Positions 16,718 through 25,782 of a stretch of 64,000 nt of DNA are shown here, in pieces; within the stretch, counting starts at the first letter, position 1, and the number at the start of each line of letters is the position of its first letter. This DNA comes from Halorientalis regularis (GTDB taxonomy: Archaea; Halobacteriota; Halobacteria; Halobacteriales; Haloarculaceae): NCBI RefSeq assembly GCF_023698535.1, contig NZ_JALJCL010000012.1, positions 1-64,000 of the forward strand, given 5' to 3'. The translations under genes were made by a program, and so were the position numbers. Under the pieces are notes generated by a model, which was not told where the DNA came from, did no database searches, and saw nothing but the letters and a program-made list of their open reading frames with translations.

Positions 16718-16777
16718 CGGTACTCCTAAGGGAATGGGAAAACGAGAATTATTCGGACATTCCGTCCTGACAACATT

Positions 16778-17476
16778 ATGGAAACCGAAATTACCCACCG
16801 CCCTTCGTACGCCCACCTCGTCGTTTCGCTAGAGACAGGAGAAACTGTCCTTGCCGAACCCGGCGCGATGGTTAGCCACACGCCGTCGGTCAGCATTGAG
16901 ACATCGTCGTCTCGAGATGGCTTGTTGAGTTCCGCCAAATCGATGCTGGGCGGCGAGTCACTGTTCGCCAACGAATTTACCGCCGAGGGCGAACCAGGAA
17001 CGATCACACTCGCCCCACCCAAACCCGGAGACATCCGAGAGTACGATCTCAACGACGAGACGCTCTACGCCGTCGACGGTGCGTTCCTGGCGGCTGAACC
17101 ACCGGTCGACATCGATTCGGAGTTCGGTGGTCTGAAGTCGATGCTGGCCGGCGCAAGTATCACCCCGCTCGCACTGACGGGGTCCGGACGCGTCTTCCTA
17201 GAGGCCTTCGGTGGTATCGAAGCCGTCACGCTCGATCACGGGGAGTCCTACATAATCGACAACGAGAACGTCGTCGCATGGGAGGGCACGGTCGACTTCG
17301 ACGCCAGACGCGTTGGCGACCTGAAATCGACCCTACTTAGCGGTGAAGGGATAGTCATGGAGTTCACCGGGCCCGGTTCCGTCTGGTATCAGACCCGCGG
17401 TTTGGACTCGTTTGTCGATACCATCGCTAGTGCGCTCCCGACTGGCGACGACAACGACGCCACGATCGAATTCTGA
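16778..17476 (+). CDS. AIM24/TIGR00266 family protein
   Basis: A 232-residue, all-beta protein of the AIM24 family: SYAHLVVSLETGETVLAEPGAMVSHTP near the start, GGESLFANEFTAEGEPGTITLAPP, then SITPLALTGSGRVFLEAFGG and the late FTGPGSVWYQTRG. The repeated G-x-G turns and the internal duplication are typical. The family forms a beta-prism fold. In yeast AIM24 is mitochondrial, and in prokaryotes the role is unknown. It is complete and monocistronic. Confidence 0.85.
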   Translation: METEITHRPSYAHLVVSLETGETVLAEPGAMVSHTPSVSIETSSSRDGLLSSAKSMLGGESLFANEFTAEGEPGTITLAPPKPGDIREYDLNDETLYAVDGAFLAAEPPVDIDSEFGGLKSMLAGASITPLALTGSGRVFLEAFGGIEAVTLDHGESYIIDNENVVAWEGTVDFDARRVGDLKSTLLSGEGIVMEFTGPGSVWYQTRGLDSFVDTIASALPTGDDNDATIEF

Positions 17477-17572
17477 CACACCAAGCACACTTATGTGGAG
17501 TTTCTTCCACGTAGCCAGATTATGCCAACTTTTCTTTACTTGTGGATATATGTGAATTTCCAAATATTAGGC

Positions 17573-17734
17573 TTATAGTTTGTAGACATACTTGTCAATT
17601 AGAACACTGGAAATAAGACAGCTCATCATGAGAATAGCGGAGACGACTGCACCATCAAATGAGCCGGATTGCAACCAGTCAAGAACGAATCCAGCACTCA
17701 GAGTCAACCCAGCAACAACGACCCGCCAGTCCAT
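17573..17734 (-). CDS. Possible small membrane protein
   Basis: A 53-residue frame from the ATG at 17734 contains two hydrophobic stretches, VVVAGLTLSAGFVLDW and VVSAILMMSCLISSVL, separated by a short polar loop (QSGSFDG), and ends KYVYKL. The two-helix hairpin looks real and a GC-poor promoter region precedes it (17740-17790). No family is recognised and the frame is short. Confidence 0.4.
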   Translation of the reverse strand: MDWRVVVAGLTLSAGFVLDWLQSGSFDGAVVSAILMMSCLISSVLIDKYVYKL

Positions 17735-17826
17735 AACACCACATTTTCTGAGGCAACAATTATTTTTGTTCACTGTACAAAATGAGCCCGAACCCTGTGG
17801 CAGCCTTTTATAATACGGCCACACTG

Positions 17827-18759
17827 TTAACTGTCAGAATCATCGCCCGACTTGAGCCGAATGCTTGCAGGCACCTGTGGTCTTTGCGGAAGATTGACCG
17901 ATTGAGGTTTGAATTTATACCTGAAGTTGTATTGTCTTTTATTTTCATTCCGCTCAGTGACAATGCGCTCGGTTGCGGAGCGAATCAGTCCGCTGGCAGT
18001 GATTCGGACGGTTGCGTTATATGTCACGATATTTTGAGCGTTATATCGCTGTCCACCTGCGTACTGATCGGCGCGAAGCACCACCGATGTGGTGTTATCT
18101 ACTTTACTGACATTGGTAACAGTAAAATTCCCTCGATTGAGCGCCCCTTGAAGCGGACCTCTTGCCGTTGAGAGACCACGGAGTCCCCGGGTGAACAGCT
18201 CAGTTCGGTTCCGTCTATTATCAAGCGTCACATTCCCATCAGTAACGGTGTACTGCCTGACAGAGGTCTCATTAGCAGTAATAGCAGTTGTAGTGTTCTG
18301 GGTCCCGTTTCTAGTTATCCGCTGTCCTTGTGCCACGTATTGTACCCGAGTAAGATTCCTCTCGGCTGCCACTCGGACCGAGGCAGCGATAGAAATAGTG
18401 CTGGCATTCGTATGTGTCCTATGAGTCACAACACCCGGCGTTTTGATTGCAGTCGTTTGGTGAGCGCGAATCATCTGCGTCACGTTACTGAGGCCAGTAT
18501 CGGTAAGCCCTGCCGGGAACTGGTCAAGCAGAGTTGTGTTCGGCGTTGTCGGTGACGCAGTTGGCGTTGGTGTTGCAGAAGGTGTCGAGGGAGAAGATTC
18601 AATTGTCGAAGGCGACGTTGTTGATGCCGCAGTCGGCGTTTGTGTTGCGGAGGGTGTCGATGAGTCGGTATCGGATAGGCCCGCACAACCCGAGAGAGCG
18701 ATAAGTGCAAGCAACCCAACAGCTACGGCGGTTCTTTGCAACTGTCTTTTGGAGGGCAT
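17827..18759 (-). CDS. Secreted lipoprotein (DUF7537-like)
   Basis: A 310-residue protein with a lipoprotein signal: MPSKRQLQRTAVAVGLLALI, then lipobox LSGCAG, and a Ser/Thr/Pro linker of about 60 residues typical of haloarchaeal surface lipoproteins. The mature part is rich in N-x-S/T sites (glycosylation sequons) and beta strands, with VRQYTVTDGNVTLDNRR and RITASGLIRSATERIV. This resembles the DUF7537 lipoprotein family, related to LolA/LppX-like folds. The true start is the ATG at 18759, and an upstream GTG frame adds unlikely residues. Ligand unknown. Confidence 0.75.
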   Translation of the reverse strand: MPSKRQLQRTAVAVGLLALIALSGCAGLSDTDSSTPSATQTPTAASTTSPSTIESSPSTPSATPTPTASPTTPNTTLLDQFPAGLTDTGLSNVTQMIRAHQTTAIKTPGVVTHRTHTNASTISIAASVRVAAERNLTRVQYVAQGQRITRNGTQNTTTAITANETSVRQYTVTDGNVTLDNRRNRTELFTRGLRGLSTARGPLQGALNRGNFTVTNVSKVDNTTSVVLRADQYAGGQRYNAQNIVTYNATVRITASGLIRSATERIVTERNENKRQYNFRYKFKPQSVNLPQRPQVPASIRLKSGDDSDS

Positions 18760-18995
18760 ACACCCTAGAATCCAGCGGATGAAGCAAAAACGACACGATA
18801 TGCCACCCACAATAGCCACATGGTCTGTGTCCAGCTATACTGACCAAATCATTCCACTGCAGTAATTTGAATCCCGTCGACTCTTTTCCGGTGAACTATT
18901 TCTTAAACCGATGGAAGTGTTCACTTGGTCTCAAAAAAAGAAAGCCATTGTGAGAGGACTTATGCCGGTCAATGCGAGGGAATTACTCCACGCAC

Positions 18996-20144
18996 CTACT
19001 CGTCGGCTATTGACTCGGCAATCTCGATCGTTTCGGATTTTGATAGATCACCGACAATGCTGACTGTGGAATTGTCACGGGGTAGAGTAAGCGCTGCGGT
19101 AGAACTACCGCCGAACTCGAACTCAGTATAGTAGGCGGTGTGGCCACCAACGTCAACCTCGTCGTACCGCTCTACGTCCTCATAGTTCACCTCAGTTGAG
19201 TCGCGCGTGGAGATGGTCACAGTCTCGTTGTTGGCTGCTTCGTACTGGAGCGTGACCGAGTGGTAGTCCGAACTGTCGAAGACACGAGCTTGCTCGAAGC
19301 TGTAAGATTCGGGCATGTCCGGCTCGGGAACCGTGTGAGAGGTTCCGTTCTTGAGCGCCGACAGCGATTCGTAGGTCTCCATGTTCGATTCGTAGCCCGG
19401 CTTCTCGGCGTCGTCGGGAATATCGATCGTGAACTGGTCATCTGGGATCGACGTGTTCAACGTGACGTTCTGGAACCGGCTAGTTGTCTCGTACTTGAAG
19501 TTCTCGCCGTCAGTAGCGATGTGGATCTGTTGCGGGAAGTACGTCTCTGTATCGATCCAGAGTGTCGCATCAACAGACTGGGTGTCCGGCATCGCACTCG
19601 CGTTCGCTGGCGTCACGTTCAGACGGTATGTCTGCTCGCCATCGATCTGCTCAGTTCCCACATACGACAACTTGCTGGTGTTGAGCGTTCGGTCGAGCGG
19701 GATTCCAGTGGTGACGTTGCCAGTGTTATTGAACGTGCTAACAGTGTTTTCAGCGGCATTGTAGATCACCGTCTTGCTCTGGTTGCGGACAGTGATCGTC
19801 TCGCTCTGGTTGGTCTCTCGTTCTGTTCGGATACGATCGTTTTGATAATCGACCCAGAGGTGCTGCTCGGCGGTCGTCGTCTGGTTCCCGTTCATTTGTA
19901 CCTCACTCTCCATCGTCAGGACGACGGTATCAAGCGAGGCCATCCGATCACGGAATGTCTCGACAACTACCTCAGCGTCTGGAGCTGGCGGCTGGCTAGC
20001 ATCGGGAGCTCCACTTGTCTGGGCGGACTGTTCAGGAGTCGACTGCAGGCTCATAGCGGCCGCTCCAGCGACAACACTGGAACAGACCAGCAGTGAGCCG
20101 AATGTGACTGCTAGGAGGGCAGTTCGCAAATCATTAGGGACCAT
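18996..20144 (-). CDS. LolA-like exported protein
   Basis: A 382-residue protein with a Sec-type signal (LRTALLAVTFGSLLVCSSVV). A LolA/LppX-like domain follows: RDRMASLDTVVLTMESEVQM, then ATLWIDTETYFPQQIHI and SIPDDQFTIDIPDDAEKPG. These match the haloarchaeal outer-membrane-lipoprotein-sorting-like proteins. A second beta domain (about 250-380) contains VGGHTAYYTEFEFGG. Archaea lack an outer membrane, so these proteins probably bind a hydrophobic or surface ligand, or sense the envelope. Many N-glycosylation sequons support export. It lies in the same direction as the lipoprotein gene but has its own upstream region. Confidence 0.7.
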   Translation of the reverse strand: MVPNDLRTALLAVTFGSLLVCSSVVAGAAAMSLQSTPEQSAQTSGAPDASQPPAPDAEVVVETFRDRMASLDTVVLTMESEVQMNGNQTTTAEQHLWVDYQNDRIRTERETNQSETITVRNQSKTVIYNAAENTVSTFNNTGNVTTGIPLDRTLNTSKLSYVGTEQIDGEQTYRLNVTPANASAMPDTQSVDATLWIDTETYFPQQIHIATDGENFKYETTSRFQNVTLNTSIPDDQFTIDIPDDAEKPGYESNMETYESLSALKNGTSHTVPEPDMPESYSFEQARVFDSSDYHSVTLQYEAANNETVTISTRDSTEVNYEDVERYDEVDVGGHTAYYTEFEFGGSSTAALTLPRDNSTVSIVGDLSKSETIEIAESIADE

Positions 20145-20460
20145 TGCAGATCACTCTTACTGCTCTCTCGACATAATACGGGAAGGGCCTGTTCAGGGGT
20201 AGAACCCCAGACAAAGTTATAAGTATCTATGGTTGCTTGCGCGCATCTGCCGCGTTTCGAGTTGATAAAGACACCGCGCGGGCGTGAGCAACGAGATCAA
20301 GCTGAGTCCGCTGTCTAAAAGATACGCGGTGACGAGAAGTCAGCGGATTCGGCTCGAGAGTCCGGTTCGGACAGGTTTCTGCCAGAATTTCGAATGGTAT
20401 CTGCTACGCTGACCAGAGCCGCCGCTCACAGCGGCGGCGAACCACCCGCCGCGAGACGGG

Positions 20461-20582
20461 TTACCCCACCGATCCGAGCGTGTCGTTCCAGTGCTTCTGG
20501 ACGTCTCGAATCGCCTGCGGCACGCCACCCCGCATCGGGTGGCGTTGCCGCAGCCACTGGATCAACAACAGTCCAATCAACG
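20461..20582 (-). pseudogene. 3' fragment of an unknown gene cut by the IS5-type element
   Basis: On the minus strand the last 40 codons before a TAA at 20461 read as real protein (LIQWLRQRHPMRGGVPQAIR, then DVQKHWNDTLGSVG). The frame is interrupted at the left end of the IS element at 20583. Its 5' part should continue beyond the element at 21517, where a minus frame shows RLAELGQTTQRTIASLQDS, possibly the upstream part. The source protein is not recognised, and a transposase is plausible. DNA between 20145 and 20460 shows only the promoter region of the LolA-like gene. Confidence 0.4.
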
Positions 20583-21516
20583 CTGCTCTATTGAAAATGG
20601 AAGACGGCGATAGGATTAGTCCGTAACGGTTTGAGGAAATGAGGTCGAGACGGCGATTATGGGAGTCGCTTTGCTCGACCTCGTTGAGACAGCACTACGT
20701 GTAGCCAAACAAGCGTTGGGGAAGCGAGCGGGCAAGCCCGACTCGGGCGGGCTTGCCCGCGAGGCCCACATCGTCGCTCACTGTATTCGCAAGGAGGAGG
20801 GCCACAGCTACACCGAACTCGTTGATCGGTTGAGTCTCATGCCGGCGGTCTGCGACCGCCTCGGCATTAACCCGGACGCGCCGCCTGATCCAACCACGTT
20901 CTACCACTCGTTCGACCGCTACGCGATGTACGTCTGGCGGGCGTTGCTGCGCATTTCCGCGCAGCAACACCCGCAGTCTGGTCACGTCGCACTGGACAGT
21001 ACGTTCTTCGAACGGAAACAAGCCTCACAACACTATCTCCAGCGGTGTGGGCGAAGCGTCAAGACGATCAAAGCGACGACGCTGACCGATACAGAATCGT
21101 TGGCGGTGCTGGATGTACACTGCTGTATCGAGCGTGAACATGATACGAAGGCTGGCCCGCGGGTCGTCCGCCGGAATGCGGACGACCTGCGGGCCTTGGC
21201 CGCCGATAACGGCTCCCAAGACCGGCATACCGAATACGAGATTGCTGCACATGATATCGAGTACCTCGTTCACTACCGCGGTTCAACAGCGAAGGCAACC
21301 GCGAATAACGTACTCATCCGAGCGAAGGGCTACACGCAGCGATGGATGGCAGAAACATCCTACTCGACGGTCAAGCGAACGCAGGACTCCGCCCTGCGTT
21401 CGCGGTTCTGGTACCGCCAGTTCCGTGAGATCGTTCTCCTGTTCGCCCTCAATAACCTCAAGAAGCTCGCCAAAACGCTATGATCCCGCTCCCGTACCGC
21501 ATTTTCAATAGAGCAG
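20583..21516 (+). mobile_element. IS5-type insertion sequence, intact copy
   Basis: The element is bounded by perfect 17-bp inverted repeats, CTGCTCTATTGAAAATG at 20583-20599 and its reverse complement at 21500-21516. It contains one transposase gene. No clear target duplication is visible in the flanks. It landed in older sequence (see 20461-20582). Confidence 0.85.
20659..21483 (+). CDS. IS5-type DDE transposase
   Basis: A complete 274-residue transposase. The catalytic triad is visible as Asp in ALDSTFFER, Asp in LAADNGSQD and Glu in MAETSYSTVKR, followed by the family-typical WYRQFREIVLLFALNN end. The N-terminal third (HSYTELVDRLSLMPAVCDRLGI) is the DNA-binding region. The copy at 26728-27552 has the same length but carries a stop. 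This one is intact and flanked by perfect terminal repeats, so it may still move. Confidence 0.85.
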   Translation: MGVALLDLVETALRVAKQALGKRAGKPDSGGLAREAHIVAHCIRKEEGHSYTELVDRLSLMPAVCDRLGINPDAPPDPTTFYHSFDRYAMYVWRALLRISAQQHPQSGHVALDSTFFERKQASQHYLQRCGRSVKTIKATTLTDTESLAVLDVHCCIEREHDTKAGPRVVRRNADDLRALAADNGSQDRHTEYEIAAHDIEYLVHYRGSTAKATANNVLIRAKGYTQRWMAETSYSTVKRTQDSALRSRFWYRQFREIVLLFALNNLKKLAKTL

Positions 21517-21728
21517 AACAGACGGAATCCTGGAGACTGGCGATAGTACGCTGAGTCGTTTGACCCAGTTCCGCTAACCTACAGAAGAGCGTAGATCCAA
21601 CTGGACACGCTCGGTGTCGGGAGGCTTCGGGGCCAGAAGCCCCGGGTTTGAAAGTAGAGATGGGCAGGAAGGGGTGGCGACGAGTCATGCGTCGGAGCCT
21701 GCCCACCCTCTATTCCATTCTCTGACTA

Positions 21729-21772
21729 CCCAACCTTTCGAACCCGGAGAACCTCTCTGCTTGACTATCTGA
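21729..21772 (+). repeat. Direct repeat, unit 1
   Basis: The core CCTTTCGAACCCGGAGAACC, followed by TCTCTGCTTGACTATCTGAT, matches unit 2 at 21894-21936 with a few changes (TCTTTCGAACCCGGCGAACC, TCTCTGGTTAGCTGAT). The units are 165 bases apart in the same direction. Confidence 0.6.
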
Positions 21773-21893
21773 TGACGGTTCAGTCAAACTGACTGGGCGG
21801 CAGTAGCGAAGGCCAGAAACGGGAAGGGGCGGGCGGATGGAAAGGACTGATACACCATGCTTTCCGCCCACACATCGTTTGTGGCTGGTGGGA

Positions 21894-21936
21894 TCCAATC
21901 TTTCGAACCCGGCGAACCTCTCTGGTTAGCTGATAA
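21894..21936 (+). repeat. Direct repeat, unit 2
   Basis: The second copy of the repeat at 21729-21772. The conserved core CTTTCGAACCCGG(A/C)GAACC contains the palindrome TTCGAA. Such a pair could be a protein-binding site or a duplication left by a mobile element. Confidence 0.6.
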
Positions 21937-22099
21937 ACACGTCTGAAGCTACTGCTTTTGCTTTTTATAAGTTCAGTTGCTCGTCTGTACTGACCGTTCA
22001 CTGAGCAGTCCTAACGGGCGTTTGCGAACCGGCACATAACACCCGCTACTGCAGACCCATCCCCAACGATTTTTGTCAGAGCGCTCTCTACTGGTGGCA

Positions 22100-22345
22100 A
22101 TGGCAATGGTCCTCGCCACACAACTCTCCAACAAACCGGTCCTCAGTGCGGATGGTGCAGAACTCGGGCACGTGTATAATCTCACGATGGATGTCAAGAC
22201 GGGCGCACTCGAAGCGGTACTCGTTGAGCCGTCCGACCAGCCGATCACTGGGTTCGAGACAACTGACAACGGCCGGCTCCGCGTTCCGGCCCGCTGCATT
22301 GATGATCTCAGCGACTTCTTGATTGTCCGCAAGCCCGGTGAGTAA
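22100..22345 (+). CDS. PRC-barrel domain protein
   Basis: An 81-residue protein (79 if it starts at the ATG at 22106) with LSNKPVLSADGAELGHVYNL, DVKTGALEAVLVEPSDQ and RLRVPARCIDDLSDFLIV. This is a single PRC barrel, the small beta-barrel fold found in RimM and in photosynthetic reaction-centre H subunits. In haloarchaea, short PRC-barrel proteins are common, and CdpB1/CdpB2 of this fold act in cell division. Whether this one does is unknown. It is followed by a convergent PadR-type regulator gene and lies 0.5 kb from the actin cluster. Confidence 0.75.
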   Translation: MAMVLATQLSNKPVLSADGAELGHVYNLTMDVKTGALEAVLVEPSDQPITGFETTDNGRLRVPARCIDDLSDFLIVRKPGE

Positions 22346-22418
22346 CAGGCAGTCGCGTGTGAGCGCTCGCATCCACCATGGCGGTCGGATCAAGGCCAGT
22401 CGGCAACTGGCTGGACGC

Positions 22419-22658
22419 CTACCAGTCGAGGTACTGCTGTTCCCACCCGCGGTGGCCGCGCTTGGTGGCGGAATAGAAGCTGATGCGGCGATCTTTCGAC
22501 TCCTTCTCGATCAATCCTTTGTCGACGAGCGTATCGAGATTTGAGTAGAGGTGGCCGTGATGGATTTCGGTCTCGCCTTTGAGCGTGAGGCTTTGGGGTT
22601 CGTCCAAGCCGGCAATCACGTACAGAAGATCGCGCTGGAAGCCAGTCAGATCGTGCAT
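22419..22658 (-). CDS. PadR-like winged-helix regulator
   Basis: A 79-residue winged-helix protein: LTGFQRDLLYVIAGLDEP, then HLYSNLDTLVDKGLIEKE and a wing with RRISFYSATKRG. This is the compact haloarchaeal PadR type, lacking the long C-terminal dimerisation helix, and proteins of this kind act as transcription regulators. It ends in QQYLDW. It is convergent with the PRC-barrel gene. Confidence 0.8.
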   Translation of the reverse strand: MHDLTGFQRDLLYVIAGLDEPQSLTLKGETEIHHGHLYSNLDTLVDKGLIEKESKDRRISFYSATKRGHRGWEQQYLDW

Positions 22659-22868
22659 AGTAGGCTAAATTAGACAGTCCGCTGTGTTGAATGTATAGTG
22701 AGATAACGCAGGGGGCGGGAACTACGGGGCGTGTGACACCGACCCCGCCGCTCTTATATATGAGCTTGTCTTACACGTCAAAAATTTGGAAACTACGGGC
22801 GTGACTGGAGCGGTTACAGAGCCGGATGTTGTCACAGTCTCACTGAGGCGAAAACCGACCGGCCGCAA
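22659..22868. other. Intergenic region between the PadR-like gene and the actin cluster
   Basis: About 210 bases. The AT-rich stretch CTCTTATATATGAGCTTGTC at 22752-22771 is near palindromic (CTTATATATGAG) and could be a promoter or operator for the minus-strand PadR-like gene. Nothing else is seen. Confidence 0.35.
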
Positions 22869-23891
22869 TTACTCCTCGCTGGTCTCAGCTTCCTGGCGGT
22901 CGGCTTCGTCCTCTTCTTCATCCGAGCGGGCAGCAACGAGTCCACCGCGGGCAACGCTGTAGAGCGGCTCGTTTACGTGCATGACATCGCTGATGCTGAA
23001 TGGGATGTCGGACTCCTCAAGGTGGTCTTGGAACAGTTCTTTGAACCCATCAGGGCTAGCTGTCCCGCCAGTGACGACGACGGGCACATCGAGTCCCTCT
23101 TCGATGTCTTCCTCGTCGACCTCGGCGACGATGTTGTCGATCACATACTCGAGCAGATTCTCGTAGTAGATGGACAGTGCTCCCTCGACACCACCAACAT
23201 CAGTCTCGAAGTCGAGTGCAAAGTCCTCTTCTTTGATGGAAGTGACCTTATCGACCGGTGTACCGGTCGCCTGGGCTGCCTGTTCGTCAACCCAGTCGCC
23301 CCCGCGAGCGACGGAGAACTTCATTACAGGCACCGCGTAGTAGGAGAGACACACGTTGGTCATCCCAGCCCCGAAGGAGATGCCCAAGCCGGTAAACGAG
23401 CGGTCCGCTAGCTCTGAGTAGATAACAGCCATTCCCTCGTTGATAGGCTCGGCATCGTATCCCATGTCATCCAGGAACGATTCCAGCGTTTTCTGGTGGT
23501 ACAGCGTCGACAGGTCGCTGTCGATGGGATCCGCGGGTGAGGAGAAGTACAGTCGCTCGCCGGGATAGTCGGGTTCACCGACCACCTGTTCGATGATGAG
23601 CTTCATCATCGGGATAGCCGACTGCTCGTCGCTCGAGAGGATTCCGTGTTGCATCGGGCGGCGGGTCTCCTTGTTGAAGATGTTCGCGAAGTTCAGGGCG
23701 TCGTCGCCGACGACGTACACTTTGTCTCCCTTGCGGATGTGGAGAACATCACTCCGGGAGAGCATCTGCTCGGCCATGTCGGAGTACTCAATCTCCACGA
23801 AGGAGTTTCGCTGCTGGACAAATACCGTGTCGGTTCCCTCTTGGTCCGCCGACAGGATATTCATCGTGCCCACGTCAAGGCCTGTTGCCAT
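22869..23891 (-). CDS. Actin-fold protein, salactin-like
   Basis: A 340-residue actin/Hsp70-fold ATPase. Phosphate-1 is [12 protein letters not shown] at the very start, phosphate-2 is [16 protein letters not shown], and the adenosine loop is [12 protein letters not shown]. The ATG at 23891 is chosen because the first nucleotide motif begins four residues later. The C-terminus is very acidic ([17 protein letters not shown]). Length and motifs fit haloarchaeal salactin, a dynamically unstable filament described in Halobacterium, more than bacterial MreB. Filament formation here is inferred. It ends a minus-strand cluster whose other members are haloarchaeal unknowns. Confidence 0.75.
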   Translation of the reverse strand: MATGLDVGTMNILSADQEGTDTVFVQQRNSFVEIEYSDMAEQMLSRSDVLHIRKGDKVYVVGDDALNFANIFNKETRRPMQHGILSSDEQSAIPMMKLIIEQVVGEPDYPGERLYFSSPADPIDSDLSTLYHQKTLESFLDDMGYDAEPINEGMAVIYSELADRSFTGLGISFGAGMTNVCLSYYAVPVMKFSVARGGDWVDEQAAQATGTPVDKVTSIKEEDFALDFETDVGGVEGALSIYYENLLEYVIDNIVAEVDEEDIEEGLDVPVVVTGGTASPDGFKELFQDHLEESDIPFSISDVMHVNEPLYSVARGGLVAARSDEEEDEADRQEAETSEE

Positions 23892-24006
23892 GTGCGTACC
23901 CGCGTGTGCTTGTCTGATAAATCTGTTTGCTGGTCTCTCAACCAGAAATTCATCATAATCAGACTCTGCGGCGGTACGCGGATTTGGTTCATTATCTCGC
24001 CGACGA

Positions 24007-24921
24007 TCAGTCCGACAGCCAGGAACGCAAACGCGCAATCACTCCATCGGGTTCGTCATCCAGAGCGTCTACCTCATCGTTGCGCTTCTGCTGTTTGAGT
24101 TCGTTCAGCGCTGCGGTCTGGTCGTCGACTGTCGACTCTGAGGTTTCCACGTCACGGTCGCCACCCTTGAGTTGTTTGAGGCCCTCAACCTGCGAGTCGA
24201 CGCCGCCGGGGTTAACAGTCTTTTTCGCCTCGACGTTCAGGCTGCCACTTGCCTCGTCGGCGTAGTCTTCCCTGAACGAGAGGTCGCGGTTGTCGTCTTT
24301 TTCGACGCCGCCCCAAGAGAGATCAACATTCGACATTGCCTCATCGATGTCTGCTTGGATCTCCTCGTCGGTCACGGTCTCGGTCGCCTCGTCGGCCCCG
24401 GAGTCCTCTGGCACGGCCACAGTGGCCTGTGCCTGTTCCAGTCGGTGGGCGACAAGGGCGCTCCCCGTGACGGCGGCCAACAGGGCCAACCCGACAGCAT
24501 AGGTGCCAACGACCAGCAGCGTGTTCTGTGTCCCGAACTCGAACCACTGATCGGGGTAGGAGAGGACAAAGGCAACACTTGCTACGATGGTGATTGCGGT
24601 GCCGACAAGACCACCGACCGATGCCCGGCGCTCGGTGGGAAGCAGGATGACGACCGACAAGAGCGCGAGCGGCACCGAGAGCATACCGAGAAAATAGCCC
24701 GGCTGTGCGAGCGCGAAGTAGCCGCCCGTCCGGAGCCCGTAGAGACTGGCGCCGGCCACGAACAGCACGAGGCCGATAACAGCACAGGTGATACCTGCAA
24801 AAAAGAGGCCGAACCCAAAGTACACCTCGGATTCTGTTTCGGGTTCGCCAATGTAGCGTTCGTAGAGTCTAAGTAGCCTGTCGCCTGGGGGCGCGTCGTC
24901 AGCGGGCTCGTCTTCAGTCAT
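24007..24921 (-). CDS. Membrane protein with acidic cytoplasmic tail (DUF7139-like)
   Basis: A 304-residue protein. Residues 30-165 contain about five transmembrane helices ([71 protein letters not shown]). The rest is a long, acidic soluble tail with [18 protein letters not shown]. This resembles the haloarchaeal DUF7139 family. Next to an actin homologue, it could be a membrane anchor for filaments, but that is inference from position only. Confidence 0.65.
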   Translation of the reverse strand: MTEDEPADDAPPGDRLLRLYERYIGEPETESEVYFGFGLFFAGITCAVIGLVLFVAGASLYGLRTGGYFALAQPGYFLGMLSVPLALLSVVILLPTERRASVGGLVGTAITIVASVAFVLSYPDQWFEFGTQNTLLVVGTYAVGLALLAAVTGSALVAHRLEQAQATVAVPEDSGADEATETVTDEEIQADIDEAMSNVDLSWGGVEKDDNRDLSFREDYADEASGSLNVEAKKTVNPGGVDSQVEGLKQLKGGDRDVETSESTVDDQTAALNELKQQKRNDEVDALDDEPDGVIARLRSWLSD

Positions 24922-24969
24922 TGTACGGCGTTACTTCCCCAGCGAATATGATAGTTTGGCCCGAGTCAG

Positions 24970-25191
24970 TTAATTGTCTGACTGCTCTCCGTTCTCTCCC
25001 TCCTCCTGTATATTCTGCAATTGTGAGACAGGGTCGTCATCACGTGTACTCCGGACCTCAGTTACGTTGTCTGGGTCAAGTTGCGGTTTATCAGACTCCT
25101 CGGGTGTCGATTCGACACCGGTCTCGATATCTGGCGATTCGGACTCGTCAGCGCCGAACAGCCACTCTCGAATACGGTCCAGTAGCGTCAT
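24970..25191 (-). CDS. Small acidic protein of the actin cluster
   Basis: A 73-residue protein. It begins with an amphipathic helix (TLLDRIREWLFGAD) that could bind membrane and continues as an acidic, disordered tail. It overlaps the stop of the upstream gene (25191) by one base, so they are coupled. No family is recognised. Confidence 0.6.
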   Translation of the reverse strand: MTLLDRIREWLFGADESESPDIETGVESTPEESDKPQLDPDNVTEVRSTRDDDPVSQLQNIQEEGENGEQSDN

Positions 25192-25631
25192 CAGTAGTGC
25201 TTGAACAGAATGGCCTTCACATCGTCACGCGTCCGGGCTGTCTTGGTGCCGCCGTCAGGTAGGTCGACTTCGTAGCGGGCATCACCGTCGCCCTCGCGCC
25301 ACTTCTCCTCGTGATCGTCGAGCAAGTTCAGCATCCCGGGACCACCGCTGGAGGCACCGTCATCATCGGCCGCCTCTTCATCAGTTGCTGAGATGTCTCT
25401 GCCTTCATCGACCACGTCTGTGGTGTCTTCGCCGTCATCCTGTGCTGTTGTCTCGGACTTGCCATCGGACACGGCTGTCGGATCGTCGGCCGCCTCAGCT
25501 ATGTCGAGGAGGTACGCCATCACGTCGGTAGACTGGACTGAGGTATACTCGCCGGCGTGTGCCGCAGCTAGTTCCTTCCTAATGGCGGCGAACCGCTCGT
25601 GTTGTTCGCTCGTAATTTCGATGGATGGCAT
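25191..25631 (-). CDS. Acidic protein with RHH-like N-terminus
   Basis: A 146-residue protein. The N-terminal 50 residues (MPSIEITSEQHERFAAIRKE, then STDVMAYLLDIAEA) have the strand-helix-helix pattern of ribbon-helix-helix proteins. A long acidic linker follows, then a conserved-looking C-terminal strand (YEVDLPDGGTKTARTRDDVK). The start at 25631 is the ATG of MPSIEIT. It is likely part of the same transcript as the actin gene. DNA binding is possible but unproven. Confidence 0.6.
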   Translation of the reverse strand: MPSIEITSEQHERFAAIRKELAAAHAGEYTSVQSTDVMAYLLDIAEAADDPTAVSDGKSETTAQDDGEDTTDVVDEGRDISATDEEAADDDGASSGGPGMLNLLDDHEEKWREGDGDARYEVDLPDGGTKTARTRDDVKAILFKHY

Positions 25632-25782
25632 ACTCCGTTCTACACTTCGACAATACAAAACAGTCAGTACTCGCTTGGCCGCCACACCACTCCGCTGGCA
25701 CTCACTCTTTGTCGTCCGATTTCGTCCCCGGGTCCTCACCTGTTCCGGTGGTGGAAGCCTTGCCGTCTGTGTCGCTGCCATC

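Larger units (their letters stand above)
21517..22099. other. Mobile-element debris and repeats
   Basis: No gene is convincing in these 583 bases. A hairpin CGGGGC-CAGAA-GCCCCG (21628-21644) lies in a GC-rich stretch that resembles the structured right ends of IS200/IS605-type elements. A second inverted repeat, GGGCAGG...CCTGCCC (about 21662-21704), follows. Two direct repeats are listed separately. The DNA just before 22100 should hold the promoter of the PRC-barrel gene. Confidence 0.4.

Noticed and set aside
19260-20096. A 278-residue plus-strand frame opposite the LolA-like gene
   Set aside because: It is antisense, with composition mirroring the real gene, and has no motif. The real gene has a signal peptide and glycosylation sites.
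20583-21516. Target-site duplications at the IS5-type element
   Set aside because: The bases next to the inverted repeats on the two sides do not match convincingly. The same holds for the elements at 26699 and 38230.
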